Shown piece after piece: positions 26,127 to 36,692 of a stretch of DNA of 64,000 bases; position 1 is the stretch's first letter; each line of letters starts with the position of its first letter. This DNA is from Roseibium sp. HPY-6 (GTDB lineage: Bacteria; Pseudomonadota; Alphaproteobacteria; Rhizobiales; Stappiaceae). The stretch lies in the NCBI RefSeq assembly GCF_040530035.1, contig NZ_JBEWCD010000001.1, forward strand, positions 930,001 to 994,000, given 5' to 3'. The translations under genes and the position numbers were made by a program. Under the pieces are notes generated by a model. That model did no database searches, was not told the DNA's origin, and saw nothing but the letters and a program-made list of their open reading frames with translations.

Positions 26127-26723
26127 TCAGGCTGCAAGCGATCCGGCTGCCGCGCCGCCAAGCACGGCGTTGAATTGCGCCAGCCAGTCCGGATGCGCAG
26201 GCCAGGCCGGGGCGGTCACGAGATTGCCGTCGGTCACTGCCGCATCGACAGCGATATCGGCATAGGTCGCACCGGCAAGTTCCACTTCCGGACGGCACGC
26301 CGGGTAGGCAGAGACCGTTTTTCCTTTAACAACACCCGCTGCTGTCAAGATCTGCGCACCGTGGCAGATCGCAGCGACCGGTTTGCCGGCGTCCATAAAA
26401 TGCTTGACCGCATCGATGACAGCACCATCGAGGCGCAGATATTCCGGTGCCCGGCCCCCCGGAATGACCAAGGCGTCGTAGCTGGCAACATCCACCTCGG
26501 CAAATGTTGCGTTCAGCGTGAAGTTGTGGCCGCGCTTTTCGGTGTAGGTCTGGTCGCCTTCAAAGTCGTGGATGCAGGTCGCTACCGCTTCCCCTGCCTT
26601 CTTGCCCGGACACACCGCATCGACCTGATAGCCCATGGCAAGCAGCGCCTGGAACGGCACCATGGTCTCGTAGTCTTCGGTAAAGTCTCCGGTAATCATC
26701 AGGATCTTCGCACTAATGTCCAA
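26127..26723 (-). CDS. DJ-1/PfpI superfamily protein
   Basis: About 198 residues. [45 protein letters not shown] and the nucleophile elbow [13 protein letters not shown] (Cys followed by His) are classic for PfpI/DJ-1 amidotransferase-like proteins, which include protease and glyoxalase/deglycase activities. The start is uncertain: TTG 26723 abuts the strong GGGAGGA (26724-26730), while an in-frame ATT (26715-26717) has ideal 6-base spacing. No in-frame ATG precedes the conserved core. Confidence 0.85.
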   Translation of the reverse strand: MDISAKILMITGDFTEDYETMVPFQALLAMGYQVDAVCPGKKAGEAVATCIHDFEGDQTYTEKRGHNFTLNATFAEVDVASYDALVIPGGRAPEYLRLDGAVIDAVKHFMDAGKPVAAICHGAQILTAAGVVKGKTVSAYPACRPEVELAGATYADIAVDAAVTDGNLVTAPAWPAHPDWLAQFNAVLGGAAAGSLAA

Positions 26724-26779
26724 TCCTCCCTGAGTGTTCAACAACGATGGAGAAAGGCTAGCAGGCAAAGGGATTGAAT

Positions 26780-27825
26780 GGGTATTAGGCGACTACTACA
26801 GGGGAATATTCTCGATTTCACAGGCTTAGGCGGGGATGACCGATTTGCTTGGAAATGGCTATAAACGGCAAGAATTCCAGCGGCTTAGGCCTGCGAAAGC
26901 AACGACGCTGTCCCGGCCTTGAGCCGGGACCTAAATCTCATCAATAGAGCGAAGTCCCGGGTCATGTCGAGGAGACAACCCCTCAGGGATTTACATTCAG
27001 ATGGTCATTAAAGTTAACTGGCTGCTCTTGCCCCGAGGAAGCCTCGGATCTTCTGACGATTGCCGCGATCGGTCATCCCCGACTTGATCGGGGATCCAAT
27101 CCAAGTCGGACCGAAGACAGGTTCAATTGAATGTGCCGCAGCGCGTCGCAAAACGACGTAAACCCGGTTTTGCTGCACCAGGCATTGGACCCCCGCTCGG
27201 AGGCGGGGATGACCGGGGTTCTTATAGAAACCTCGTCTCGAACGGCGTCAAACCCTGCGGCTTATGCTTACGATAGCAAATGTGCCGTCCCGGCGTTCAA
27301 CCGGGACCTAAATCTCATCAATTGAAAGGGGTCCCGGATCAGGTCCGGGACGGCGCCGGAGGGACAACACCGCAAAGCATTACCCGCAAACACTTTCCAA
27401 AATCACGCAGATCCACCAACCTTGAGCCAGGCCCGTACCCGTCTGAACCGACAAAGATCCCGGATCGAATGTGCGATGACAGAGTGCAAGCGCTGGTGAT
27501 GAAATTTCACGAGGCTGGACCCGATCTTTTTCTTGTCATCCCTGCGGAGGCAGGGATCCAGTAAGCTCTTGTCTAACCTATTTTTTCAGGTGGTGCCCAC
27601 AACCAGTTCTCAGTCTGCCGCTCATACCCTAAACCGGGAAGACAATTTCAGAGTTGCCGTCTTACCCCAACCTGCCGCACCGGACTGACCGTGGGAAAGA
27701 CATCCCCATCCTGAGGAAGCACGCACTTTCTCGAAGGCGCGGCCGCCAAAAGCATCGATCTGCGTTTTCCGAAAAATTTCACTTCGCCCTTGACCTCCCC
27801 TCGCACCAATGCGATAACGCACGCC
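26780..27825. repeat. 1 kb gene-free stretch with multiple palindromic repeats
   Basis: No gene is supported here. Palindromic modules include GTCCCGGCCTTGAGCCGGGACCTAAATCTCATCAAT (26903-26945 region) repeated in variant form near 27288-27322, GTCATCCCCGACTTGATCGGGGATCC near 27074, TCCCGGATCAGGTCCGGGAC near 27331, and GTCATCCCTGCGGAGGCAGGGATCCAG near 27535. The density marks an accumulation site for these elements upstream of the tetR-ilvC pair. Confidence 0.7.
27790..27818 (+). promoter_or_regulatory. Promoter of the TetR gene (possibly with ilvC)
   Basis: TTGACC (27790-27795) and GATAAC (27813-27818) with 17-base spacing. The start point would fall near 27825, immediately before the palindromic operator. 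Confidence 0.55.
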
Positions 27826-27844
27826 GAACCGTACCGTACGGTTC
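27826..27844. promoter_or_regulatory. Probable TetR operator
   Basis: GAACCGTA-CCG-TACGGTTC is a perfect 8-3-8 inverted repeat located at the predicted transcription start of the downstream TetR gene, consistent with autorepression. Confidence 0.75.
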
Positions 27845-27883
27845 TGCGCACAGATCACCTGTATTCCAGTCAAGACAATACTC

Positions 27884-28534
27884 ATGCCCGCTGCCGCCTA
27901 TGACATCGCCACTTCCCGCCCGGATGCTGCGCCGGAGTTTTCGCCGCGTCAGCAGGTGGTGCTGCAACACGCTCTGACGCTCCTGGTCGAGGGCGGTGAA
28001 AAAGCACTGACGACCGCAGGGCTTGCACGCACGGCAAGCTGCTCCAAGGAAAGTCTCTACAAGTGGTTCGGCGACCGCGACGGACTGCTGGCCGCCGTTG
28101 TTGCCTATCAGGCAAGCCAGGTGCAGTTTCCCTCAGAATCCGGGGCAACAGCTGACGCAGATACCTTTCGCGCCCATGTCACCGCGTTTGTTGAAGCGCT
28201 TCTGGGTGTTCTGTTCTCCGAAACATCGCTGGCGCTCAACCGGCTCTCCATCGGCCAGTCCAACACCAATTCCAATCGGCTCGGTCATCTGCTGCTCGTG
28301 CGCGGCAAGCATATGATCTCGGCGCGTGCCCGGACCATGCTGGAAAGCGGCCGCCGCCACGGGCTTTTGAAATTTGACGACGCGGAGGACGCCTACCAGG
28401 TGCTTTACGGACTGGCGATCCGCGACGTTCACATCCGTTTCCTGCTCGGTGAAAGCGCCAGCACAGCCGAGCAGGATCACAAGTCACAGGCCGAGACTGC
28501 CGTTGACCGTTTTTACCGGCTGTTTGGAGCCTGA
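27884..28534 (+). CDS. TetR-family regulator upstream of ilvC
   Basis: 216 residues. The N-terminal HTH region covers ALTLLVEGGEKALTTAGLARTASCSKESLYKWFGDRDGLLAAVV. The C-terminal domain (EALLGVLFSETSLALNRLSIGQ, then SARARTMLESGRRHGLLKFDD) resembles TetR_C regulators of the YjdC/AefR-like kind. The ribosome site is weak. A promoter and perfect palindrome lie just upstream. ilvC starts 107 bases after its stop on the same strand, so it may regulate or simply precede ilvC. Confidence 0.87.
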   Translation: MPAAAYDIATSRPDAAPEFSPRQQVVLQHALTLLVEGGEKALTTAGLARTASCSKESLYKWFGDRDGLLAAVVAYQASQVQFPSESGATADADTFRAHVTAFVEALLGVLFSETSLALNRLSIGQSNTNSNRLGHLLLVRGKHMISARARTMLESGRRHGLLKFDDAEDAYQVLYGLAIRDVHIRFLLGESASTAEQDHKSQAETAVDRFYRLFGA

Positions 28535-28604
28535 GGCTCCGGAGCCACTCCGCAAGGGAACAGTTCAATAAACAAACAAGACCGGCGAAAAAGTCCGGCC
28601 TTAA

Positions 28605-29660
<1,056 letters not shown>

Positions 29661-29685
29661 GCCGGACCTGCATTACTGATATTAA

Positions 29686-29714
29686 AAGGCCGGGCAGCGA
29701 CGCTCGGCTTTTTC
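29686..29714 (+). terminator. Rho-independent terminator of ilvC
   Basis: GGCCGGGC and GCTCGGCT form a 7-8-bp stem with one G-T pair, followed by TTTTTC. Confidence 0.85.
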
Positions 29715-30095
29715 TTAGGCAGAGGGCGCGCAGGTTTTGTGGGCTTTTTCCAGGCGTTTCACAGCCAGTTTTGCCGGATAAAAGCCATTTTCATCCGCGA
29801 GCCTATAAAGCTCCAGAACCCTGTCGCGATCCTGCGGAATGACCTCTCCAGTTTCCAGAAGCTTCGCCAGATAGAAGGCTCCGTAGGCATCCTCCTCGTC
29901 TGCGGCTGTCTTGATCAGCGCAAGACCTTTCGAGACATCTTCCAGCATGCCCAAGCCATGCAGCTGCATCCAACCGAAATTCGCGGACCCGCCCCGGATC
30001 TCGAGCACTTCGGCCCGTTTGAACAACCGGATCGCTTCCTGGTAGTCAAGTTCGACACCTGTGCCGTCGCGATACAGAATATGATCGTCAGTCAA
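29715..30095 (-). pseudogene. Sel1-repeat fragment, paralogue of the upstream Sel1 protein's C-terminus
   Basis: The translated block (ILYRDGTGVELDYQEAIRLF to YPAKLAVKRLEKAHK) aligns along about 115 residues with the end of the large Sel1 protein (LLYRNGTGVIQDFQEANRLF to FLAEAALERLQETEK). Its only start is a TTG without a proper ribosome site. A strong AGGAGG upstream leads into a different frame that stops after a few codons. It is therefore probably the 3' remnant of a duplicated Sel1 gene. A short expressed protein cannot be excluded. Confidence 0.55.
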
Positions 30096-30143
30096 ACCGG
30101 CAAAAACGCTTCAAAAGCCAGGCCTCCTGTTCTCGTATCCGTT

Positions 30144-33100
30144 TCAGCGAATGGCGGTTTTTTCAGTTTCCTGAAGGCGTTCCAGTGCAGCTTCCGCCAG
30201 GAAATTGCCCTGGTCCGCTGCGATTTCGTAATATTTTTTTGCAGTTTCCATATCGGTGTCGACGAACTTCCCTTCTTCCAGCAGGAGGGCCATGTAGTAG
30301 GTGCCGTCGTGATCGTTCTGGGAAACGGATTCTTCCAGAAGGGCCATACCTTCAGATCGGTTCGGCTCAACCCCCAAGCCATTAAGGAGCATCCAAGCGG
30401 CATTCGCCTTGCCACCGCTGGAGCCTCTGCCGATCGCTTCCTGAAAGAGCCGGTTGGCTTCCTGGAAATCCTGGATGACCCCGGTCCCGTTCCGATAGAG
30501 CAACCCCAGAGCCACGAGGGCTCCGGTGTCACCGGCATTGATGGATGCTCTGTAGAGTGACGCGGCCTGCGCGTAGTCCTGACCGACATAAAGCCCGTTT
30601 TCAAACATCCACCCGAGATTGTTCAGCGAGATACCACTGCCAAGATCGGCGGCCTTCGAATAGTGCTCGAACGCTTTTTCGTAGTTGACCTCTCCACCTT
30701 GCCCAAGGAAGTAGAAATTCCCCAGCGCCGTATGTGCCGGCTTGGGCAGGTCCTGCAATGCCTGCCTGTAGTAGGTTTCGCCGCGTTTTGGGTCAGCTGT
30801 AATACCGGTACCAAATACATAGGCCCGTCCAAGTGTCATTGCAGCGTAGGCATCTCCCCGGTCTGCGTATTCAAGCAGAACAGGGATTGCCTCGGCAGTT
30901 TTCTCTTTCCCGAAACTTTCTTCTTCAACGTAGAGCATTGCCAGGTTCAGACTGGACCATCTGCTGCCCCCTTCCAGAGATCGCAGAAACCAGTCTTCGG
31001 CGGCAAAAATGTCGCGTTCCACGCCCAAACCGTTTTTCAGGTGCCAACCGACAGAGCCGGCGGCATCAGAGTGTCCCGCCTTGGCTGCCTGCAGGAGATA
31101 GTCATAGGCCTGCTCCATGGAGTGACCTTCGATCATCTTGTTCTGATGCAAGAGACCGATCGAGTTCAGCGCATCGGTGTTTCCGAACCGAGCCGCCTTT
31201 TTGAACCAGATCAGTGCGGTTTCCGGGGCAAAATCATCGCCATTTACTTCATTGCTGAAATGAAATCCGAGTTCAAGCGCAGCGTCTGCGTTGCCGGTCA
31301 CGGCGAGGTCTTGAAGCTTCTCGATGCCGGCGGACCGGTCAATATCGGGGTCGAGGCCATGCAAAAGGCTCGAAGCCAATAGGTAGCGTGCATCCTCCAG
31401 TGATGCCGCGGCCAACCGAAGCCACATCAGTGATTTTTTGTAGTTCGTCTTCGTAATCGCCTGGTTCTGCAGCCTGCCGGTGGCAAAGGCTTCACCCAAC
31501 GCAAGTTGCGCGAGCGCCTCGCCCCGATTGGCGGCGAAACGCAAATGCCGCATTATTTCTTCATTGATTTCGGGATCATCGGACTCTGTCCGCAGAAGCA
31601 AGTCGGCCAGCAAGACGTGGACGCTGGGAATGGCATTTGACGAGAGGTCGGCGCTCCGTTGCAGGTGGGCTGCCGCCTTTTCCGCATCCTGCGGAAAAAT
31701 AATCCCGTTGGCGTAGGCAATTCCAAGAAAAAGCTCACGCTCCGCCTTCCCTTTTGGGGTAACGGGATTGTCGCCACTGTCCCTGATCAAATGCGAAAAC
31801 GGGCCGATAGCCGACAGCGGCGCCGCGTCTGCAACTGACTTCAGTTCCTTGATCGCTGCAAAATAGTCAGCTCCTTCGACTTCACCCAATATCTGCAGGC
31901 GCGCCCATTTGACCGACGCATCCAGATTGCCGTCATTGGCCGCAACCCGGTAAAGAGCCGCGGCATGTTCCAGATCTTTCTGCGAGGGATCATTGTAGAG
32001 CACTTCCGCGGCATCATAGGCCGCATCCGGATCACCCAGCTCTCCTGCCCGGATCCTCCAGCGAAGTGCATTTTGCCGGTTTGGTGTCATCCAACCATCG
32101 TCGCTGAACGCTGTTACAAGGCGTTGTGCGGCAAAGAGCTCATCGCCTTCAGCCGCGAGCTCATAGTGACGAACCGCCTCATTTTTCTCCTTCGCGCCGC
32201 CCAGGCCCTCTTCTTCCATGTAGCCGAGATACTTTGCCGCAAGATAGAAACCGTTTTCTGCGGCACGCTCGAAATAGCCACGCGCAAGCCGGTCGTTTTC
32301 CTGTGCCCACTCACCATGAAAGTGGGCAATGCCCAAAAAGGTTGCTGCATTTTCCACACCGGCCTCATCGGCCTTGCGAAAGTACTCCATGGCGATTTTG
32401 AAATCGTGCTCTTCCCAGTCGGTTTCTGTATAGAGGTATCCGAGATCAAGCAGCGCTTCCTTGTTTCCCGCATCCAAAGACCGACTGTAGAGTTCGCGTG
32501 CTTTTGCGAAGTCGCGATCAACCTGATCGCCATCCATGTAATAGTCACCGATCGACGCCAGAGCGTCCGGATCACCTAGGTCAGCTGCGCGCTGATACAG
32601 GTGGAACGCTTCGTTGCTGTCCCTGGCGACGCCGGTGCCGTTGTCGTACATGTCAGCCAGGACAAGAAGCGCGGCAAGGTATTCATCAGCTGCGGCCTTT
32701 TCCAGAAGCCGGCGGCCACGATAAACGTTAGGCGTGCGTCCCTCAGATCCGTAGACGAGTGAAAATCCGAGCTCCGTCAATGCAAAGGGTTGTCCCTCTG
32801 CTACAGCGTCTTCATAAAGCGCTCTAGACTTCTCCAGATCCTGGCCAACCCCAAGACCTTCCTGATAGAGCCAGCCAAGATAGGCCTTGGCGCGGGCAGA
32901 GCCTTCCGCGTCTATCGCTTTCTGGTACTCGTCGGCAGCCCGAGCATAGTCCTTTTCAACGCCACCGCCCTGCTCATAGGCCAGACCAAGGGAAACATGT
33001 GCATAGGAATAGCCGAGGTCGACGGCGCTGCGAAACAGTGAAACCGCGCGTTTTTGATCCTGCGCGACCCCTTGCCCCCAATAGTACATTGTTCCGAGAT

Positions 33101-33875
33101 TATGTTTTCCGCGGCTGAAACCCGCATCTGACGCCTTTCGGTAGAGCTCGGTTGCCAGCTCGTAGTCAGGGGTTCCAAGCACACCGGTTTCATGCATCAG
33201 CCCGAGATTGACCCAGGCGTTCAGGTTGCCTGCTTCACCGGCGCGGCGGTAAAGACGGGCTGCCTCAGTAAGATCCTTAGCTGTTCCACGTCCGTTTTCA
33301 TGAAGCCAGCCAAGCGCAGATGTTGCTTCCGCCACGCCGCCACGGCTTGCCCACTGGATCCAGAAAAAAGCCTGCCCGTCGTGCTGGCGGATGCCCTCGC
33401 CTTCCAGGTAAAGATATCCGAGACGCAGCCCGCTCCAGCTATCGCCGAAATCGGCGCCCTCCTGGTAAAACCTGACCGCCTTTTCGTAATCCTGAGGACC
33501 TGCCAATCCCGTTTCGTAGTAATAGCCCACCTGCGATTTCGCCCAGGGGAACCCCAGCGCTTCAGACCTTTGAAAATACGAGAAGGCCCTTTTGTAGTCC
33601 GGCTCCCATAGCTCACTGTTTTCATAGGCGAGCCCCAGCCGGAAAAGGTCTTCCGGATCCTCTGCGGCTTCTCTAGCAAGAAGTTGCTCTAATTCCTGAG
33701 CATCCGGCATGCCGCCGAAATGGTCGGAACCCGTTCCCTGATACGCGGAAAGGCCCTGCCCTTCACGCTCAAGCCGCCAGGAATGCCCCCCTCCGGATTC
33801 ACCCGATTTTCCGGCCGCATTGCTGTGAGTGGTGAAAAGAAAAATACTAAAAAACAGACACCAGACTAATTTCAT
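30144..33875 (-). CDS. Very large exported Sel1-repeat (TPR-like) protein
   Basis: 1243 residues from ATG 33875, which follows GGTGGGG. The signal peptide MKLVWCLFFSIFLFTTHSNA ends near SNA-AG. The rest is an almost unbroken array of about thirty SLR units (A-x2-LG-x2-Y-x2-G-x-G-V-x-D-x2-x-A-x2-L/Y), for example LGYLYLEGEGI, LGLAYEQGGGVEKDYARA, LGNFYFLGQGGEVNYEKA. Around residues 700-790 the periodicity weakens. Such solenoids mediate protein interactions; secreted ones can act in envelope signalling or host contact. No catalytic domain is seen. A tail-derived paralogous fragment lies directly downstream. Confidence 0.9.
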   Translation of the reverse strand: MKLVWCLFFSIFLFTTHSNAAGKSGESGGGHSWRLEREGQGLSAYQGTGSDHFGGMPDAQELEQLLAREAAEDPEDLFRLGLAYENSELWEPDYKRAFSYFQRSEALGFPWAKSQVGYYYETGLAGPQDYEKAVRFYQEGADFGDSWSGLRLGYLYLEGEGIRQHDGQAFFWIQWASRGGVAEATSALGWLHENGRGTAKDLTEAARLYRRAGEAGNLNAWVNLGLMHETGVLGTPDYELATELYRKASDAGFSRGKHNLGTMYYWGQGVAQDQKRAVSLFRSAVDLGYSYAHVSLGLAYEQGGGVEKDYARAADEYQKAIDAEGSARAKAYLGWLYQEGLGVGQDLEKSRALYEDAVAEGQPFALTELGFSLVYGSEGRTPNVYRGRRLLEKAAADEYLAALLVLADMYDNGTGVARDSNEAFHLYQRAADLGDPDALASIGDYYMDGDQVDRDFAKARELYSRSLDAGNKEALLDLGYLYTETDWEEHDFKIAMEYFRKADEAGVENAATFLGIAHFHGEWAQENDRLARGYFERAAENGFYLAAKYLGYMEEEGLGGAKEKNEAVRHYELAAEGDELFAAQRLVTAFSDDGWMTPNRQNALRWRIRAGELGDPDAAYDAAEVLYNDPSQKDLEHAAALYRVAANDGNLDASVKWARLQILGEVEGADYFAAIKELKSVADAAPLSAIGPFSHLIRDSGDNPVTPKGKAERELFLGIAYANGIIFPQDAEKAAAHLQRSADLSSNAIPSVHVLLADLLLRTESDDPEINEEIMRHLRFAANRGEALAQLALGEAFATGRLQNQAITKTNYKKSLMWLRLAAASLEDARYLLASSLLHGLDPDIDRSAGIEKLQDLAVTGNADAALELGFHFSNEVNGDDFAPETALIWFKKAARFGNTDALNSIGLLHQNKMIEGHSMEQAYDYLLQAAKAGHSDAAGSVGWHLKNGLGVERDIFAAEDWFLRSLEGGSRWSSLNLAMLYVEEESFGKEKTAEAIPVLLEYADRGDAYAAMTLGRAYVFGTGITADPKRGETYYRQALQDLPKPAHTALGNFYFLGQGGEVNYEKAFEHYSKAADLGSGISLNNLGWMFENGLYVGQDYAQAASLYRASINAGDTGALVALGLLYRNGTGVIQDFQEANRLFQEAIGRGSSGGKANAAWMLLNGLGVEPNRSEGMALLEESVSQNDHDGTYYMALLLEEGKFVDTDMETAKKYYEIAADQGNFLAEAALERLQETEKTAIR

Positions 33876-34585
33876 TGCCCCACCAAGAAACCTCAAAGGG
33901 GCAACAGGCCAATCGCCGACCCCCACGATTTCGTATCCCGCGAATTCAAACAGGCAAACAGCCATAGCGCGAAAAATCAAGCCCAACTCGTTTAAAGCAA
34001 ATTGGTTTCAGTCGGGCAATATGCCTCGAATATCAAAGTAAATTCAGCCCAAACAGAACTTGAGAAGCGGCCAGGGCGTTTTTTCTTTATTCGGAAGGGG
34101 CCGGATTCAGGCTGGATTGGCCGCGCCCATATTTTCGCCGGCAACTCCGGCCGGTCTTGCGGCAGAAGCGCGGAAAGTCGTGTGTCGTCATGCCCGTCCT
34201 ACGTGTTTGACGGGACTTTTCACTACCTCTCCGGCAAAATTCGAAGCAGCTCCGATAAGAGGCTGAAGACTCATAAATAACTGAATTTATTCGGAGAATT
34301 CAGTCTTCAGGCCCAGATGTCTGATCCTCTTTTTCGCCTTTAGACAGTTTTTCGACCAAATTAGATAAAAGTAGCGTAGATTCTTCGCCGACTTTTAGAA
34401 AATGTTAATCCGCACATGTGCCTATGGAGGTAAGTGCTATTTTCAGTGGACATTTCGATTTGATTTTCCACTCTCATACAATTTGATGAAAATCTATTAA
34501 CCAGCACTAACAACATCTAAAACAGTTTCACCATAGGCTCTCCTGTACCGCCGGTTTCGGCTATCAGTTTGTGGAGTGCGTCTAC
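33876..34585. other. AT-richer intergenic stretch between the Sel1 and GGDEF genes
   Basis: No gene is supported. It separates divergent genes and so must hold both promoters. The most notable structure is a stem near 34263-34310 (CTGAAGACT / AGTCTTCAG) with an overlapping inner CTGAATT/AATTCAG pairing. Confidence 0.55.
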
Positions 34586-35746
34586 ATGGATCTTTTGACG
34601 CTTTTTTCGGCAAACCTGCTTTTGCTGCTGATTTTTGCCATTTCCTTTCAGTCGATGTCACTTCGCGTGACACCGAACGCCCATTGGCGCAGTTGGGCAG
34701 CAGCAAATGCTCTACTGGCGATCGCTCTGATCTGCTTTGCTTTCGAACGTGTGCTTCCGACCTTCGTTGCCTACGTTCTGCCGAACACGCTGCTGTTGCT
34801 CGGATTTGGGTTTCATCTTTATGCAGCCCGCGTTCTTGCGCGCTTGCCGAACAAACTGAGCGACGTATTCGCTCCGGCCGCTTCTTACGTGCTGGTCGGC
34901 GTCCTTGCCTACGTGCTTTCCGATCCAATGCTTGCCTATGTCGGCGGCAACGTCATATTCACGCTCCTCTGCGTCGCGACCATTGTCGCGTACACGTCAA
35001 AGAACTTCCATGGACTGATCTCCGTCATCGGGCTCGTCCTTGCCTTCTTCTTCCTTGCGGCCGTTGGCGGTCTGCGCATCTTTCACGGGCTCGCCGGAGA
35101 CGCATTTGCCGGCCCGGGCATGATCAATGACATGATGCAGGATCTCCATCTGATGAGCGCCATGCTGTTTGTCAGCCTGACCGGCGCGTTCTCAACCGCT
35201 CTCTCCTTTGAGCAGGTTGCACAACGCCACAAGGAAGCCGCGATGCGGGATCCTTTGACCGGCGCTTATAACCGCCGGGAGTTTCAGTCACGCCTAGAAG
35301 ACTTGTTGCACGCTTCGTCCAGGAAGACGTTCGGCCTGCTGAACTTCGATCTGGATCACTTCAAGCAGGTCAATGACCAGTTCGGTCACCTGGCAGGCGA
35401 CCAGGCGCTGGTGAAAGTCGTCGCTGCCACAAAGGCACAACTGCGCAAGGACGACTGCTTCGCGCGGCTCGGCGGCGAAGAATTTGCAGTCATTCTGCCG
35501 GATATCTCAAGGGAAAATGCGGCCAAGGTCGCGGACCGCCTCAGACAGCGGATCTCTGAAATCCAGTTTGACTTCGCTCCCGAAGACTTCAGGATCACCG
35601 CCTCCGCTGGTATCTATCACGGCGATGGAAGCGAGGTGGTGATGGAAGATCTGCTTCAGGCCGTCGACGAGAGCCTATACCGGTCGAAAAACAACGGTCG
35701 CAACTGCGTGACGTTTGCCCCATCACTCAAGCCTGTCGCAGTGTGA
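34586..35746 (+). CDS. Membrane-bound diguanylate cyclase (GGDEF)
   Basis: 386 residues. The N-terminal half has about six hydrophobic helices (residues ~5-195) forming a membrane sensor of no named type. The C-terminal GGDEF domain begins at RDPLTGAYNRREF, with NFDLDHFKQVNDQFGHLAGD and active-site RLGGEEFAVILPD (GGEEF). A product-inhibition I-site RKDD lies five residues before GGEEF, so the enzyme should synthesise c-di-GMP with feedback control. The ATG at 34586 has GGAG upstream; a GTG 15 bases earlier is the alternative. Confidence 0.92.
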   Translation: MDLLTLFSANLLLLLIFAISFQSMSLRVTPNAHWRSWAAANALLAIALICFAFERVLPTFVAYVLPNTLLLLGFGFHLYAARVLARLPNKLSDVFAPAASYVLVGVLAYVLSDPMLAYVGGNVIFTLLCVATIVAYTSKNFHGLISVIGLVLAFFFLAAVGGLRIFHGLAGDAFAGPGMINDMMQDLHLMSAMLFVSLTGAFSTALSFEQVAQRHKEAAMRDPLTGAYNRREFQSRLEDLLHASSRKTFGLLNFDLDHFKQVNDQFGHLAGDQALVKVVAATKAQLRKDDCFARLGGEEFAVILPDISRENAAKVADRLRQRISEIQFDFAPEDFRITASAGIYHGDGSEVVMEDLLQAVDESLYRSKNNGRNCVTFAPSLKPVAV

Positions 35747-35765
35747 CGGCCCAAAGGAAACCGGG

Positions 35766-36662
35766 TCAGGAGTAGGCTTCGATAAGCCGTGTCACTTCCC
35801 GGTCTCGCGCAGCTTCACTCTTGCCGCCCATGACGACAACGATCAGCTGCTTGCCGCCACGCCGCGACGTGGCAACCAGATTGTATCCCGACATGCGGAT
35901 GTAACCCGTCTTCAGCCCGTCAACGCCTGCAACTTTTCCCAGCAAATTGTTGGTCGCCTTGAAGGTTCGGCCACCATAATTGAACGACTTTGCCCGGTAA
36001 TAGTTTGCATATTGCGGAAACCGCCGTTTGAGTGCGAGGCCAAGTTTCGCCATATCTCGCGCTGTCGTCACCTGACTTGGATCCGGCAACCCTGTCGCAT
36101 TGACGAAGCGGGTCCTGGAAAGTCCGAGCGCCCGTGCCTGACGTGTCATCAGACGGGCAAAGGCGGCTTCACTTCCTGCAAGGTTTTCCGCAACGGCCAT
36201 GCCGACATCATTGGCCGACCTGATCGCAAGCGCCTTGGCCGCCTGTTCGACCGTGATTGTCGTACCGGCTTTCAGCCCGATCTTGGCCGGCGGCTGTGCG
36301 GCTGCCTTTTCGGAAACCGTCAATGGCGACGACAACGAATAACGCCCGTCAGCAACGGCTTCGAACAGAAGATAAAGCGTCATCATTTTGGTGAGCGACG
36401 CGGGAAAGCGGGCCGCATCCGCATCGACGGCGTAAAGCTGCTCTCCGCTGGATGCATTGATGACAAGAGCGGAAAATCCACGCTCCTCCGCAGTCGAGGG
36501 TGCATAGGCGACAACCGGAAGCGACGCGCTTTGGACAGGCGCAGTTGAGGCTGAAGATGCCGAAGGTGTCGCCGGGGCTTGGGTTTGCGTGGTTTGACAG
36601 GCGGCCAGGACGAGCGCGAGGCAAAGCGCGGAAACCGTCTTGAGAAAGGACCTTGATGACAT
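35766..36662 (-). CDS. D-alanyl-D-alanine carboxypeptidase, lipoprotein
   Basis: 298 residues. The lipobox LVLAAC near residue 21 predicts lipidation, followed by a Thr/Ser/Ala-rich linker. The penicillin-binding catalytic motifs are present: SxxK as SLTK in AARFPASLTKMM, SxN as SAN in AIRSANDVG, and KTG in VDGLKTGYIRMSG. It trims the terminal D-Ala of peptidoglycan pentapeptides in the periplasm. The C-terminal membrane anchor found in many PBP5-type enzymes is absent, in keeping with the lipid anchor. Confidence 0.92.
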   Translation of the reverse strand: MSSRSFLKTVSALCLALVLAACQTTQTQAPATPSASSASTAPVQSASLPVVAYAPSTAEERGFSALVINASSGEQLYAVDADAARFPASLTKMMTLYLLFEAVADGRYSLSSPLTVSEKAAAQPPAKIGLKAGTTITVEQAAKALAIRSANDVGMAVAENLAGSEAAFARLMTRQARALGLSRTRFVNATGLPDPSQVTTARDMAKLGLALKRRFPQYANYYRAKSFNYGGRTFKATNNLLGKVAGVDGLKTGYIRMSGYNLVATSRRGGKQLIVVVMGGKSEAARDREVTRLIEAYS

Positions 36663-36692
36663 AAACACTCTCACGCTTTGAAAGACCCGGCC

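Noticed and set aside
27280..27564. Open frame in the repeat-rich gap before tetR-ilvC
   Set aside because: It is composed of translated palindromic repeats; no ribosome site.
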